Notes: generated by a model not told the origin, from the sequence alone. 32,460 bases of DNA from Candidatus Roizmanbacteria bacterium RIFCSPHIGHO2_02_FULL_38_11 (GCA_001788015.1 MFZO01000047.1:68266-100725), one strand, 5' to 3'. Shown: positions 14,188 to 21,108, numbered from the stretch's first letter. Numbers and translations are program-made.

Positions 14188-14859
14188 TTATCGCTCAGTC
14201 ATTTTATAACCTACTCCGTGAATTGTTTGAATAAGTTTGTTTTTAAAACCGGTATTGATTTTTCTTCGTAATGTTGTAATAAATACATCAACCACATTTG
14301 ATAATGCATCAAAGTTATAATCCCAAACGTGTTCCGTAACTTGAGTCCGCGTCACTATGGTATTTTTATGACGGAGAAGATATTCAAGAATCGCAAATTC
14401 TTTGGGAGTTAACGGAATGATTTTCTTACTCCTTTTAACGATATGTTTTGCCGGATCAAGTTCAAGATCTTCCAGTTTTAAGATGGGATCTGGCTCATTA
14501 TGACTTCTGCGGATAAGTGCCTGAATACGGGCTTTGAGTTCTGAAAAGGCAAAAGGCTTGGCGAGATAATCATCAGCTCCGCTTTCCAGTCCTTTTACTT
14601 TATCTTCAATTTTACTTTTTGCAGTAAGCATAAGAATTGGAATTTTAATTTTTTTCTTGCGAAGTTGGCGACATACCTCAAGGCCATCAATCTTTGGTAA
14701 CATCAAATCCAGGATTATAAGATCATATGATTCCGATTCGGCAAGATACAGTCCTTCCTCTCCGTCAAACGCCTGATCGACGGCAAATCCCTCTTCTACT
14801 AAGCCTTTTTTCACCACGTTTGACAATCTACGTTCATCCTCGACAATTAAGATTCTCAT
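14188..14859 (-). CDS. OmpR-family response regulator
   Basis: The 223 residues form a receiver domain with the acidic pocket (E7, D8), the phosphorylated D51 in LIILDLMLP, T79 and K101, followed by a winged-helix DNA-binding domain (LTPKEFAILEYLLRH, then FITTLRRKIN and IHGVGYKM). The overall pattern is close to the CusR/CopR branch, although the signal cannot be assigned from sequence. It is upstream of and in the same orientation as the TMTC-like gene, the histidine kinase and the thiol operon, so it plausibly controls that island. Immediately upstream is a complex repeat; a minus-strand TATAAT lies near 15054-15059. Confidence 0.94.
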   Translation of the reverse strand: MRILIVEDERRLSNVVKKGLVEEGFAVDQAFDGEEGLYLAESESYDLIILDLMLPKIDGLEVCRQLRKKKIKIPILMLTAKSKIEDKVKGLESGADDYLAKPFAFSELKARIQALIRRSHNEPDPILKLEDLELDPAKHIVKRSKKIIPLTPKEFAILEYLLRHKNTIVTRTQVTEHVWDYNFDALSNVVDVFITTLRRKINTGFKNKLIQTIHGVGYKMTER

Positions 14860-14872
14860 CTAAAATACTTTT

Positions 14873-15044
14873 GTCATGCTGAACTTGATTCAGCATCCAA
14901 GTCATCCCCGACCTGATCCCCGCCTACGCGGGGACGGATCCAGCATTGTATCTGGATTTCCCTAAAGGGACTATAGCCCGCTTTCTTGCTTGCGCAAGCA
15001 AGCGCGGGAATGACAATCAGATCCTGAAATAAATTCAGGATGAC
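14873..15044. repeat. Composite palindromic repeat upstream of the response regulator
   Basis: This 170-base element begins TGTCATGCTGAA and ends CAGGATGAC. It nests several hairpins: TGCTGAACTTGATTCAGCA, TCCCCGC-CTAC-GCGGGGA, the 18-base perfect palindrome CTTGCTTGCGCAAGCAAG, and ATCCTGAA...TTCAGGAT. It appears to be several repeat units inserted into one another. It occupies the region where the regulator's promoter would be expected. Confidence 0.8.
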
Positions 15045-15090
15045 TTTGTGCTTATATTATACTTTCAAAGATTAAGATTTTATTAAGCTT

Positions 15091-15141
15091 GTCCTGAGCA
15101 CTTCGACTTCGCTCAGTATAAACTCCGTCGAAGGATCTCTT
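15091..15141. repeat. Short dispersed palindromic repeat
   Basis: CTGAGC (15094-15099) and GCTCAG (15111-15116) form a hairpin around CTTCGACTTC-type sequence, followed by GTCGAAGGATCTCTTC. The unit matches the core of the larger repeats in this window. Confidence 0.65.
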
Positions 15142-15179
15142 CATACTTTTTTAATATTTAATTTGTTAACCTTTGATCA

Positions 15180-15335
15180 ATGAACGACAGATTTTCAAGA
15201 TTCTCCTTTTATGTTCTGATGCTCGGTATTATTGTTGCTTTCTTTATGATTGTGAGCGGTATTCTTCACACGAGCCTAAGCTCAAAAATCCAGAATAAGC
15301 CAGCAGATATGATGGGGCCAAATGCAAAGTTTTAA
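15180..15335 (+). CDS. 51-residue membrane peptide on the opposite strand
   Basis: The frame encodes MNDRFSRFSFYVLMLGIIVA, continues to FFMIVSGILH, and ends with a polar tail (PADMMGPNAKF). One membrane segment is clear. It runs against its neighbours and converges with the 115-residue gene, their stops being one base apart. No good ribosome-binding site is visible, and I know no family. The amphipathic start and clean membrane segment look protein-like, but the call rests only on composition and position. Confidence 0.45.
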   Translation: MNDRFSRFSFYVLMLGIIVAFFMIVSGILHTSLSSKIQNKPADMMGPNAKF

Positions 15336-15336
15336 G

Positions 15337-15684
15337 TCATGGAAGAAGAAAACCGCCTTTATAATTTGGAATCCACCAGGGGATAAAAATATAGATCATA
15401 AATGCAACTCCTAAAAGTAAAGAAAAAGAAATATAGAGCATAAGTAGAATCATTTGGTCTACCCAAGTTTTATGATCTTTTTTGTCACAGCATTTCCCAT
15501 AATACGAATAAAGGGAAAAGAAAAAACCTCCTATTAACAAAAGAGGGAGAAGGAATGTCTTATTCCTTCCCTCCTCCCGAATCAATAAAAGATAACCCGA
15601 TGTGGTTAAGAAAATAAGAAACGCTCCACAACAAACAAGATGGAAAAAGAAAAAAGGAATTGTCGTGCCGATAAATTTTCTCAT
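15337..15684 (-). CDS. Small membrane protein with two cysteine pairs
   Basis: The 115-residue protein has three or four membrane segments. Cysteine pairs occur at HLVCCGAF near the first helix and at YGKCCDKKDHK in a loop. The HxxCC arrangement resembles the ACCAHH protein at 8043-8516, and both recall MerT-like paired cysteines, although overall similarity is not evident. It starts three bases after the DUF5676-like gene and so belongs to the same transcript. A role in metal or thiol handling in the membrane is an inference from cysteines and neighbours. Confidence 0.7.
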   Translation of the reverse strand: MRKFIGTTIPFFFFHLVCCGAFLIFLTTSGYLLLIREEGRNKTFLLPLLLIGGFFFSLYSYYGKCCDKKDHKTWVDQMILLMLYISFSLLLGVAFMIYIFIPWWIPNYKGGFLLP

Positions 15685-15687
15685 CTT

Positions 15688-15957
15688 CTATTTAGTCTTT
15701 CTGAAATACTCAATGCTCCAACCCAATAAGTATCCAAAAAGCCAGGCGGAAACAACCGAGCTTATCAAGCCCATGACAAAAAGACCCGGACTAAGATCAT
15801 TCCCGTTTATTTTGGTCAAATCAATAAGATGGAACCAAGATTTTGTAATCTGCATAGAGAGTTCAGGTAACAACATGACCAAAAGACGACAGACGATGTA
15901 TGTCACTCCGATAGTCAGGGCAAACGCATTTGCTAAAACCATTTTAGTAGTCTTCAT
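15688..15957 (-). CDS. DUF5676-like small membrane protein
   Basis: The 89-residue protein has an N-terminal hydrophobic segment (KMVLANAFALTIGVTYIVCR), a loop, and a second long segment near FVMGLISSVVSAWLFGYLLG, the arrangement of DUF5676 membrane proteins. That family often sits near metal-resistance genes, but its function is unknown. I chose the ATG at 15957, rather than the upstream in-frame start at 15987, because AAAAGGAGGTG lies directly upstream at ideal spacing. That is the strongest Shine-Dalgarno in the window. A stable hairpin lies just before it in the leader. Confidence 0.72.
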   Translation of the reverse strand: MKTTKMVLANAFALTIGVTYIVCRLLVMLLPELSMQITKSWFHLIDLTKINGNDLSPGLFVMGLISSVVSAWLFGYLLGWSIEYFRKTK

Positions 15958-15980
15958 TATCATCACCTCCTTTTCGATAT

Positions 15981-16006
15981 GGGACAAAACCTAGCGGTTT
16001 TTTCCC
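15981..16006 (-). promoter_or_regulatory. Leader hairpin before the DUF5676-like gene
   Basis: GGGACAAAACC pairs with GGTTTTTTCCC across a four-base loop, with one mismatch in eleven. On the mRNA (minus strand) it ends a few bases before the strong Shine-Dalgarno, so it could influence ribosome access or stability. Confidence 0.5.
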
Positions 16007-16287
16007 AACGATTTTCCCTAAGTTGTGTCACGAGCTATTTACTCTCAATCTCACGCTCACGACAAATTATTAAATCCTTCTTAGAGCCTGTTTGAAAACT
16101 CCTAACAGTGTCATTCCGAGCGAGTGAAACGAGTCGAGGAATCTCTTACAGGCTTTTGTAGAGAGATTTCTCCACTTCGCTCCTCTTCGACTCCGCTCAG
16201 AGTCGCTTCGGTCGAAATGACAAAAAAGCTAGTTTTCGAACAGGCTCTTAAGGTTAAAACTACATTCTTTTCCCAACGATTTTCCCT
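16000..16287. repeat. 20-bp direct repeats (16000-16019 and 16268-16287) flanking an inserted element
   Basis: TTTTCCCAACGATTTTCCCT occurs twice, 268 bases apart, and weaker similarity continues for about 25 bases after each copy (for example CTATTTACT against CTATCTACT). The first copy is in the leader of the DUF5676-like gene and overlaps its hairpin. The stretch between holds the inverted-repeat element at 16083-16248 and no gene. Duplicate operators or a leader split by insertion are both possible. Confidence 0.7.
16083..16248. mobile_element. MITE-like element with 18-bp terminal inverted repeats
   Basis: AGAGCCTGTTTGAAAACT (16083-16100) and its complement AGTTTTCGAACAGGCTCT (16231-16248) match at 17 of 18 positions. 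Between them is a full TGTCATTCC...GAAATGACA palindromic repeat with the GTCGAGGAATCTC core. The element is 166 bp, has no coding capacity, and would need a transposase from elsewhere. No short target duplication is obvious at its edges. Confidence 0.65.
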
Positions 16288-16364
16288 TTATTGTATCGCA
16301 ACCTATCTACTTTAATAATAACGAAGAAAAATTAATTTTTTATGAAGAGATTAATTTTTATTAA

Positions 16365-17864
16365 TCATACTCCGCAGCCGCCGCCTTGGGCGGGAGGTTT
16401 TTCCTGGACGCCTTTATCGACGAGCCACTTTTTCACATTTTGAGCTCCAGTTGCTGAAAAAACGTCATTGCTCAGGAAGACTTTCGGATCTATGTCTTCG
16501 AATTCTTTTCCATCTTTATTTTTAAAATAAAGAGCTGTATCAAAAGCGTTTGCGGGAAACCAATACGAGTTTATATATTTTCCTGCTTCATACATCTCGG
16601 ATTGGGTTGCACCTTGAGCAGCCATAAGTTCAAATATTCCAAGCAGAGCCATACCGTGGTTGCAATCCGGGAAGGCTGTAGAATTTCCACAACATGGTCG
16701 ATAGACGTTTGAGGCGACTTCGTTGACCAATTTTTCTTGGTCTTGGGTCAGAGGAATGATTGCCTTTTTTGAATAATAATCAGTGGCGTTTCCGCTTTTT
16801 GTCAGAGTCCAACCTCCGGTTGAGGCAAAATTGCCTATCTGCCCTTCTCCGTATTTGACCATGTCACCCTCAGTTAATATTTTAGACTGATTTGCTAAGC
16901 CGAAAGCCCAGAAAAAATTTAAGAGAAAGTAAGAGTTTTCCGGATTTATTTTTATTTTTTTATCCGAGCCTTTGGTTATAATATCAAGTTGTTCTTCGCT
17001 TAACGGCTGATTTGAGTTTTTGTAGGCATCTTTAAATTTTTCCAGATCTATAACTCCCATCTGGATCATCTGTGGTCCGATATCAGCGTATCTGGCATTA
17101 AGCTCGTAACCTTCGGGAGGATTTATCTTGGCAAAAATGTCTGCGGTTTGAGCCGAGTTTGTCTCGGTTTGACCGTCTTGGCTCTGATTTGCTGATGCCA
17201 AACTTTTTTGGGTCTGTAGCCTCCATTTTATGGGAAGCCGCGGCAAAGCATAGACTAAAAGGATAAATAAAAGAAGGACAACTAAAGGTTTAAGTTGGGG
17301 TAGCGTACTTTTGCTGATATTGAGCTCGAGTCTGCCTTTTTTGGTTGAGACTATTGATTCTTTTGGCAGAGGACAAAGCCCGCTTATAGGTTTGGCGTAT
17401 TCATACATCGCATAAAGCAAAACAAGAAGAGACATGAACTTAATTTCAAGCCCGCCAAAGGGAAGCGCGGTAAGAGAGGCGGCGATCCCCAGAGTCGGCA
17501 AAAGAAAAGCGCTGCAGACCGAGCAGCCGGTTGCCGCAGCAGAAAAAAGAAGCGAACCTGTAGTCTGAAGGACTGACGATTTTGTTGTTTTCTTTTTTTC
17601 CTCGATGACATTGAGGAGCATTGATAGCGAGGCGCCGATAAAAAGAGCGTTGACGATGCTTAGAGCTATCTGCATAAAGCTGTAAAAACTCGTATTTGAC
17701 TGCAAAAAAGAGTCCCAGGTTGTTTTTTGGGTTAGGATAAAGTAGTAGAGGAAAACCACATTTACAGCGATGGCAAGCGTAATAATCCAGTAATGCAGTT
17801 TAGAGAAAGTTTTTTTAAGACCTGCCTGGAGGATAAAAAGAGGAAAATAATTATTTGTTTTCAT
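16365..17864 (-). CDS. Two-part membrane/extracytoplasmic cysteine protein ending in GGGCGV
   Basis: The 499-residue protein begins with a membrane domain (about residues 1-210, six or so segments) that carries TGCSVCSAFLLPTLG and ISGLCPLP. It continues as an extracytoplasmic domain (about 240-499) with helix-rich sequence, including VYRPCCGNSTAFPDCNHGMA and the tail PPAQGGGCGV. The cysteine and histidine content suggests a membrane protein that receives or presents a metal ion or takes part in thiol exchange. I do not know a characterised relative. It is the most upstream gene of this side of the island, about 375 bases before the DUF5676-like gene. Confidence 0.7.
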   Translation of the reverse strand: MKTNNYFPLFILQAGLKKTFSKLHYWIITLAIAVNVVFLYYFILTQKTTWDSFLQSNTSFYSFMQIALSIVNALFIGASLSMLLNVIEEKKKTTKSSVLQTTGSLLFSAAATGCSVCSAFLLPTLGIAASLTALPFGGLEIKFMSLLVLLYAMYEYAKPISGLCPLPKESIVSTKKGRLELNISKSTLPQLKPLVVLLLFILLVYALPRLPIKWRLQTQKSLASANQSQDGQTETNSAQTADIFAKINPPEGYELNARYADIGPQMIQMGVIDLEKFKDAYKNSNQPLSEEQLDIITKGSDKKIKINPENSYFLLNFFWAFGLANQSKILTEGDMVKYGEGQIGNFASTGGWTLTKSGNATDYYSKKAIIPLTQDQEKLVNEVASNVYRPCCGNSTAFPDCNHGMALLGIFELMAAQGATQSEMYEAGKYINSYWFPANAFDTALYFKNKDGKEFEDIDPKVFLSNDVFSATGAQNVKKWLVDKGVQEKPPAQGGGCGV

Positions 17865-17914
17865 AATTAAGAAAAAATTCTAACAGAGTTATTTTATCAA
17901 TTCAAGCACAGTTT

Positions 17915-18916
17915 TTAATTCCCTGGTGTTGGAGGATTACGATCAACCCAATCCGAGGCGGCGTCGGTGTCAAAACCGGGAGTTTGTCTTTCGGTTGAGT
18001 GACCCAAGGCTGCTTTTGGATTGACTGCGGGTGGGGTAAATCCTGAAATGTCATTCCCCCAGCTCATCCGATCGACCTCTATCCCACTGCTGTTTTTTAA
18101 TACTACATGGTCGCCATCAACATCCAATCCATTGCCAAATTTTTTTACAACTTTAATTTTTAGGGAATTTTTAGGCTCGTTCCAAAGTTTCCAAACCGTC
18201 CCGTCATCCGACAAAAGCGCAAAACCGCCAGCTTTTATTTTTTTGTCTGAACGAATTACGGTCGTTCTGGAATTATCAGTAATAGTCCAGTTTTTTAGCC
18301 GAATATCCTGCCGGGTAGGATTATAAAGCTCAATCCACTGATACTTAAATCTTGTTTTTTTCTTTGTATCTATATAATACACTTCATTGAAGACAACATT
18401 GTTGCCAGTTATTGTGCCAAAGCTAAGATCGGCAGTGACGGATTTTGCTTGATACAAATTATTTGCAGAAGTAGGGAATTCAACCAAAAAGTTGTAGGTT
18501 TTATGGTCGCCGGCATTAATTGTATTTAAGAGAATTCCGTCTTGGGATAAACTATCGCTAAAAAAATCAGTCATTGATTTTGGCCCATATAAAGCAGTTG
18601 ATCCATCCTTGATGGTTACATTCAACACGGTTTCAATCTTTGGATCTAATCCTATTCCACCGGTTCGAGTGCCTCTGGCTGCGATAATCCGACTTACACT
18701 CCCGTTGTTGGTTACATCAATTGGTTTTGTTTCACTATCTCCCGGTTTCATGTTGGTAAGATTGAAAATTGGACCGACTGTATGAAAATCAACAATTAGA
18801 TCGCCAAAGGCTTGAACGGTCGGACTTTTAAGCAATTTCTCGAAACCGCCGTTAAAATAAAAAACCGCACCGACAAGCAAAAGCAAAATTATTATCCGCA
18901 AAATTCGTTTTTTCAT
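17915..18916 (-). CDS. Surface protein: TasA/camelysin-like domain plus lamin tail domain
   Basis: The 333-residue protein has an N-terminal membrane or signal segment (RIIILLLLVGAVFYF). A camelysin-like beta domain follows (FNLTNMKPGDSETKPIDVTN), and a lamin tail domain from about residue 185 (VVFNEVYYI, QWIELYNPTRQDIRLKNWTI, then GGFALLSDDG). Lamin tail domains in bacteria are extracellular beta-sandwiches of uncertain binding role. It overlaps the preceding lamin-tail gene by ATGA and is the last gene of the SipW operon, so it is probably exported and matured with it. Confidence 0.82.
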   Translation of the reverse strand: MKKRILRIIILLLLVGAVFYFNGGFEKLLKSPTVQAFGDLIVDFHTVGPIFNLTNMKPGDSETKPIDVTNNGSVSRIIAARGTRTGGIGLDPKIETVLNVTIKDGSTALYGPKSMTDFFSDSLSQDGILLNTINAGDHKTYNFLVEFPTSANNLYQAKSVTADLSFGTITGNNVVFNEVYYIDTKKKTRFKYQWIELYNPTRQDIRLKNWTITDNSRTTVIRSDKKIKAGGFALLSDDGTVWKLWNEPKNSLKIKVVKKFGNGLDVDGDHVVLKNSSGIEVDRMSWGNDISGFTPPAVNPKAALGHSTERQTPGFDTDAASDWVDRNPPTPGN

Positions 18917-19692
18917 GGTATTTCCGCAGAACTGGTGCTATATTGTGGTTGAGACAAAGTTCGTAATATAAAATCTGTTGAATTATTATCAGAGTCGTAT
19001 CCATTGCCTTTAAATTCATCGACTCCTCCTGAGTTCATTGAACTTACTGTTGATGTTGAATTTGCTTTTCGTTCCGCGCTTTGATTTGCCGATGGATTAG
19101 GAGAGAATTCTGTTTCTTCCTTTAAAGATAAAGAGGAAGAATCCCAACTAAGAGCGTCAACAATTGCTCCAGTTGCTACGTTTTTAAGAGCTATGCTGTT
19201 ATTTACAGCCAAAGTGTCAGCTGACGATACATCAGCAAAAATTATATCTGCAAAATTGTTATTTGAAGATTTATGTCCCCATAGGAAGTAGCCATGAGCA
19301 TTTATATTATGAGAAGATGTGAAATTATATATTGTTGTATCATTCCCAGAACTTGCGGTTCTTTTAATCAGTCTTAATCCGTTAAGTGGTATCGAAGAAG
19401 ACGTTGGGTTATAAAGTTCTATGAAATCATTTTTGTTTGCGTCTCCTGTACCTCCATCAATTTGTACTTCACTTATTACAACATGATTTACTAGTTGAGG
19501 TGTTGGGGTTGGAGTTTGAGTGACTGTGGGCGTCGGTGTATTAGTCGGCGTTGCGGTTGGAAAAGCGTTTGAAGCGGTTAAAGAATTGTTGTCATTTGAT
19601 GCGGCGCTTGTAAAAAGACCATAAGTATATTTGTAGGTCGCAAAACCTACTATTAAAAAAAATAAAATAAGAATTATCTTTTTGATATTCAT
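18913..19692 (-). CDS. Surface protein with SipW-type leader and lamin tail domain
   Basis: The 259 residues begin with a membrane segment and the leader-type sequence GLFTSAASNDNNSLTASNAF, close in style to that of the TasA-like protein, suggesting cleavage by the SipW peptidase encoded just upstream. A Pro/Thr linker (PTATPTNTPTPTVTQTPTPT) follows, then a lamin tail domain (VVISEVQIDG, DFIELYNPTSSSIPLNGLRL, HGYFLWGHKS). Both ends overlap neighbouring genes by ATGA. It is probably a component of surface fibres or a cell-surface coat, inferred from the operon. Confidence 0.82.
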   Translation of the reverse strand: MNIKKIILILFFLIVGFATYKYTYGLFTSAASNDNNSLTASNAFPTATPTNTPTPTVTQTPTPTPQLVNHVVISEVQIDGGTGDANKNDFIELYNPTSSSIPLNGLRLIKRTASSGNDTTIYNFTSSHNINAHGYFLWGHKSSNNNFADIIFADVSSADTLAVNNSIALKNVATGAIVDALSWDSSSLSLKEETEFSPNPSANQSAERKANSTSTVSSMNSGGVDEFKGNGYDSDNNSTDFILRTLSQPQYSTSSAEIP

Positions 19693-20231
19693 ATCATCTG
19701 CATTTGTTGTAATAACTTTTTCTCAGTTTCTTTTTTCATTTCGTTATTGATACTGATAAGTTCAAAAATGATAAAAATACCAGCTGGAAAAACTATTAAA
19801 GCTAGATAACCAGGTACAGTATTGATAAAAAAGACTATCCGACCAGCATAAGGTATCGCAAAAAATACATTTCCCAACACATTACTTTGCGGGACAAGAT
19901 CCGAATCACTTATATTATTAGCGTCACCCATGGTTTTGTAATACAAAAGACTTCTCTTATCCTCCACGTCGATGATTCTGTGAGTAACGGTTCTGTCTTC
20001 TTTTTTGAAGGCGATGACATCGTTTAGCTTATAAACATCAAGAGGATGAGTAAAGACGATTGTGCTAACCGGTATGGTCGGCTCCATGCTTCCGGTTAAG
20101 ACGACAAAAGATCTAATTCCTCCCAACAAGTCTGTCTTGGAAGTAATCAGAATAAAAACAAGAAACGGTAAGATACCAAAAACTACTCCCTTTAGCACCT
20201 CTTCCGTTATTAGGTATATTGTTTTTCCCAT
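19689..20231 (-). CDS. SipW-type signal peptidase I
   Basis: This 180-residue membrane peptidase belongs to the S26B branch, which uses a Ser/His rather than a Ser/Lys pair. The serine is S48 in LTGSMEPTIP, the histidine H84 in VTHRIID, and the aspartates lie in MGDANNISDSD (103-111). Membrane segments occur at about 12-30 and 135-160. In Bacillus, SipW matures TasA-like matrix proteins; here a TasA-like gene lies upstream and two lamin-tail proteins downstream, which are its likely substrates. Its stop overlaps the next gene by ATGA. Confidence 0.93.
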   Translation of the reverse strand: MGKTIYLITEEVLKGVVFGILPFLVFILITSKTDLLGGIRSFVVLTGSMEPTIPVSTIVFTHPLDVYKLNDVIAFKKEDRTVTHRIIDVEDKRSLLYYKTMGDANNISDSDLVPQSNVLGNVFFAIPYAGRIVFFINTVPGYLALIVFPAGIFIIFELISINNEMKKETEKKLLQQMQMI

Positions 20232-20258
20232 GTTTTTTCACCCTTACTACGTTATCCT

Positions 20259-20302
20259 CACCCTCAGGGTGGGCAAGTCAAAAAACGCTCTCCCTGAGGG
20301 TG
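20259..20302 (-). terminator. Intercistronic hairpin between the TasA-like gene and sipW
   Basis: CACCCTCAGGG and CCCTGAGGGTG form a perfect 11-bp inverted repeat with a 22-base loop. On the operon strand it follows the TasA-like gene. A partial terminator or mRNA stabiliser there would let the structural protein be made in excess of the peptidase. Confidence 0.6.
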
Positions 20303-20340
20303 TAATGATAAGAAGCCAAAAACTAAAAACAGCCCAAAAA

Positions 20341-20901
20341 TTACTGATCGGCCTGGAAATTCAGATTAAAAGTCACACCTGCGCTTTGATAAGAGTCATC
20401 ATTTGTGTCGTCAAAAGTTATCCTGGCAATTATTTGGTGTGATCCTCCGAGTGCAGCGAGACTAAATCCTAGAGAAATATTAGACCAAGACGGATCTGTA
20501 AGATGAGCGCTACCACGTAAAATATCTCCTCCATCTATAATTCCATTTCCATTTTGGTCGTCATAGATATCTAAAGTTAACAAGTCTCCGAGATTAACCG
20601 GTGGAATGGGATTAGGCGTAACATTTATACTGGTTAACAAAACATTGGAAGCGGCAATCGATCCGGTATTAGACAATATGATTACTTGGTCTATAACATC
20701 TGTTGGCTTCGCATTTGTAACCGAGAACACAGGTGATGATGTACTATCTTCGTTACCGTTAATTCGTAACTCCATAGTGCCTGCTCCAAATGTGTTTCCG
20801 TTGTTGCTAGCCTGTGAGGAAAACAGAGCAAAAGTAACTCCTCCGACCAATCCTACTACTGCAAATATAGAAATTATTCCCATCAATATCTGTCTATTCA
20901 T
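20341..20901 (-). CDS. TasA/camelysin-family surface protein
   Basis: The 186 residues start with a hydrophobic leader (ILMGIISIFAVVGLVGG), followed by FALFSSQASNNGNTFGAGTM, the typical cleavage region of SipW-processed TasA/camelysin proteins. The rest is a beta-rich domain with FSVTNAKPTDVIDQVIILSN, matching the vTN.kPGD..d..i.l.N pattern of the family, and a calcium-loop-like DDQNGNGIIDGGD. It probably forms surface fibres. An AAAGGGGGTGA sequence precedes the ATG at good spacing. It is the first gene of the SipW operon and has a long leader with a stable hairpin. Confidence 0.87.
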   Translation of the reverse strand: MNRQILMGIISIFAVVGLVGGVTFALFSSQASNNGNTFGAGTMELRINGNEDSTSSPVFSVTNAKPTDVIDQVIILSNTGSIAASNVLLTSINVTPNPIPPVNLGDLLTLDIYDDQNGNGIIDGGDILRGSAHLTDPSWSNISLGFSLAALGGSHQIIARITFDDTNDDSYQSAGVTFNLNFQADQ

Positions 20902-20962
20902 CTTTTCTCACCCCCTTTAGATTTTGTTTCCGAATTTATAATGAGGAAATACAAAATCTTAA

Positions 20963-21036
20963 GTCCACCCAAGAACGCTCCTCAAGACGCCGAGCGAATA
21001 GCGAAGAGTTTAGTCTTGAGGTAAGTTCAGGTGGAC
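20963..21036 (-). promoter_or_regulatory. Long hairpin upstream of the TasA-like gene
   Basis: GTCCACC (20963-20969), GAAC (20973-20976) and CCTCAAGAC (20980-20988) pair in order with GGTGGAC (21030-21036), GTTC (21025-21028) and GTCTTGAGG (21013-21021). That gives 20 base pairs with two small internal loops and a 24-base end loop. It lies in the leader or promoter region of the SipW operon. Confidence 0.65.
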
Positions 21037-21054
21037 ACACATTATTTAATTCTG

Positions 21055-21079
21055 GATTCCCGCTTTCGCGGGAATGACA
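21055..21079. repeat. Copy of the window-edge palindromic repeat
   Basis: The sequence is identical to positions 1-24, a GC-rich hairpin of 8 bp with loop TTTC followed by GACA. It belongs to the TGTCAT family. Confidence 0.8.
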
Positions 21080-21088
21080 AAAACAAAA

Positions 21089-21104
21089 TGTGACCGAAAT
21101 CACA
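21089..21104. promoter_or_regulatory. TGTGA-N6-TCACA palindrome
   Basis: The two half-sites match the consensus of CRP/FNR-family regulators exactly, with the standard six-base spacer. It lies just past the candidate terminator of the small RNA and upstream of the TasA operon. No CRP-like gene is in the window, and such regulators are not typical of this group, so a chance match is possible. Confidence 0.3.
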
Positions 21105-21108
21105 CTAT

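Noticed and set aside
16124-16315. 63-codon plus-strand frame across the MITE-like element
   Set aside because: It crosses the palindromic repeat and both flanks with no protein-like composition.
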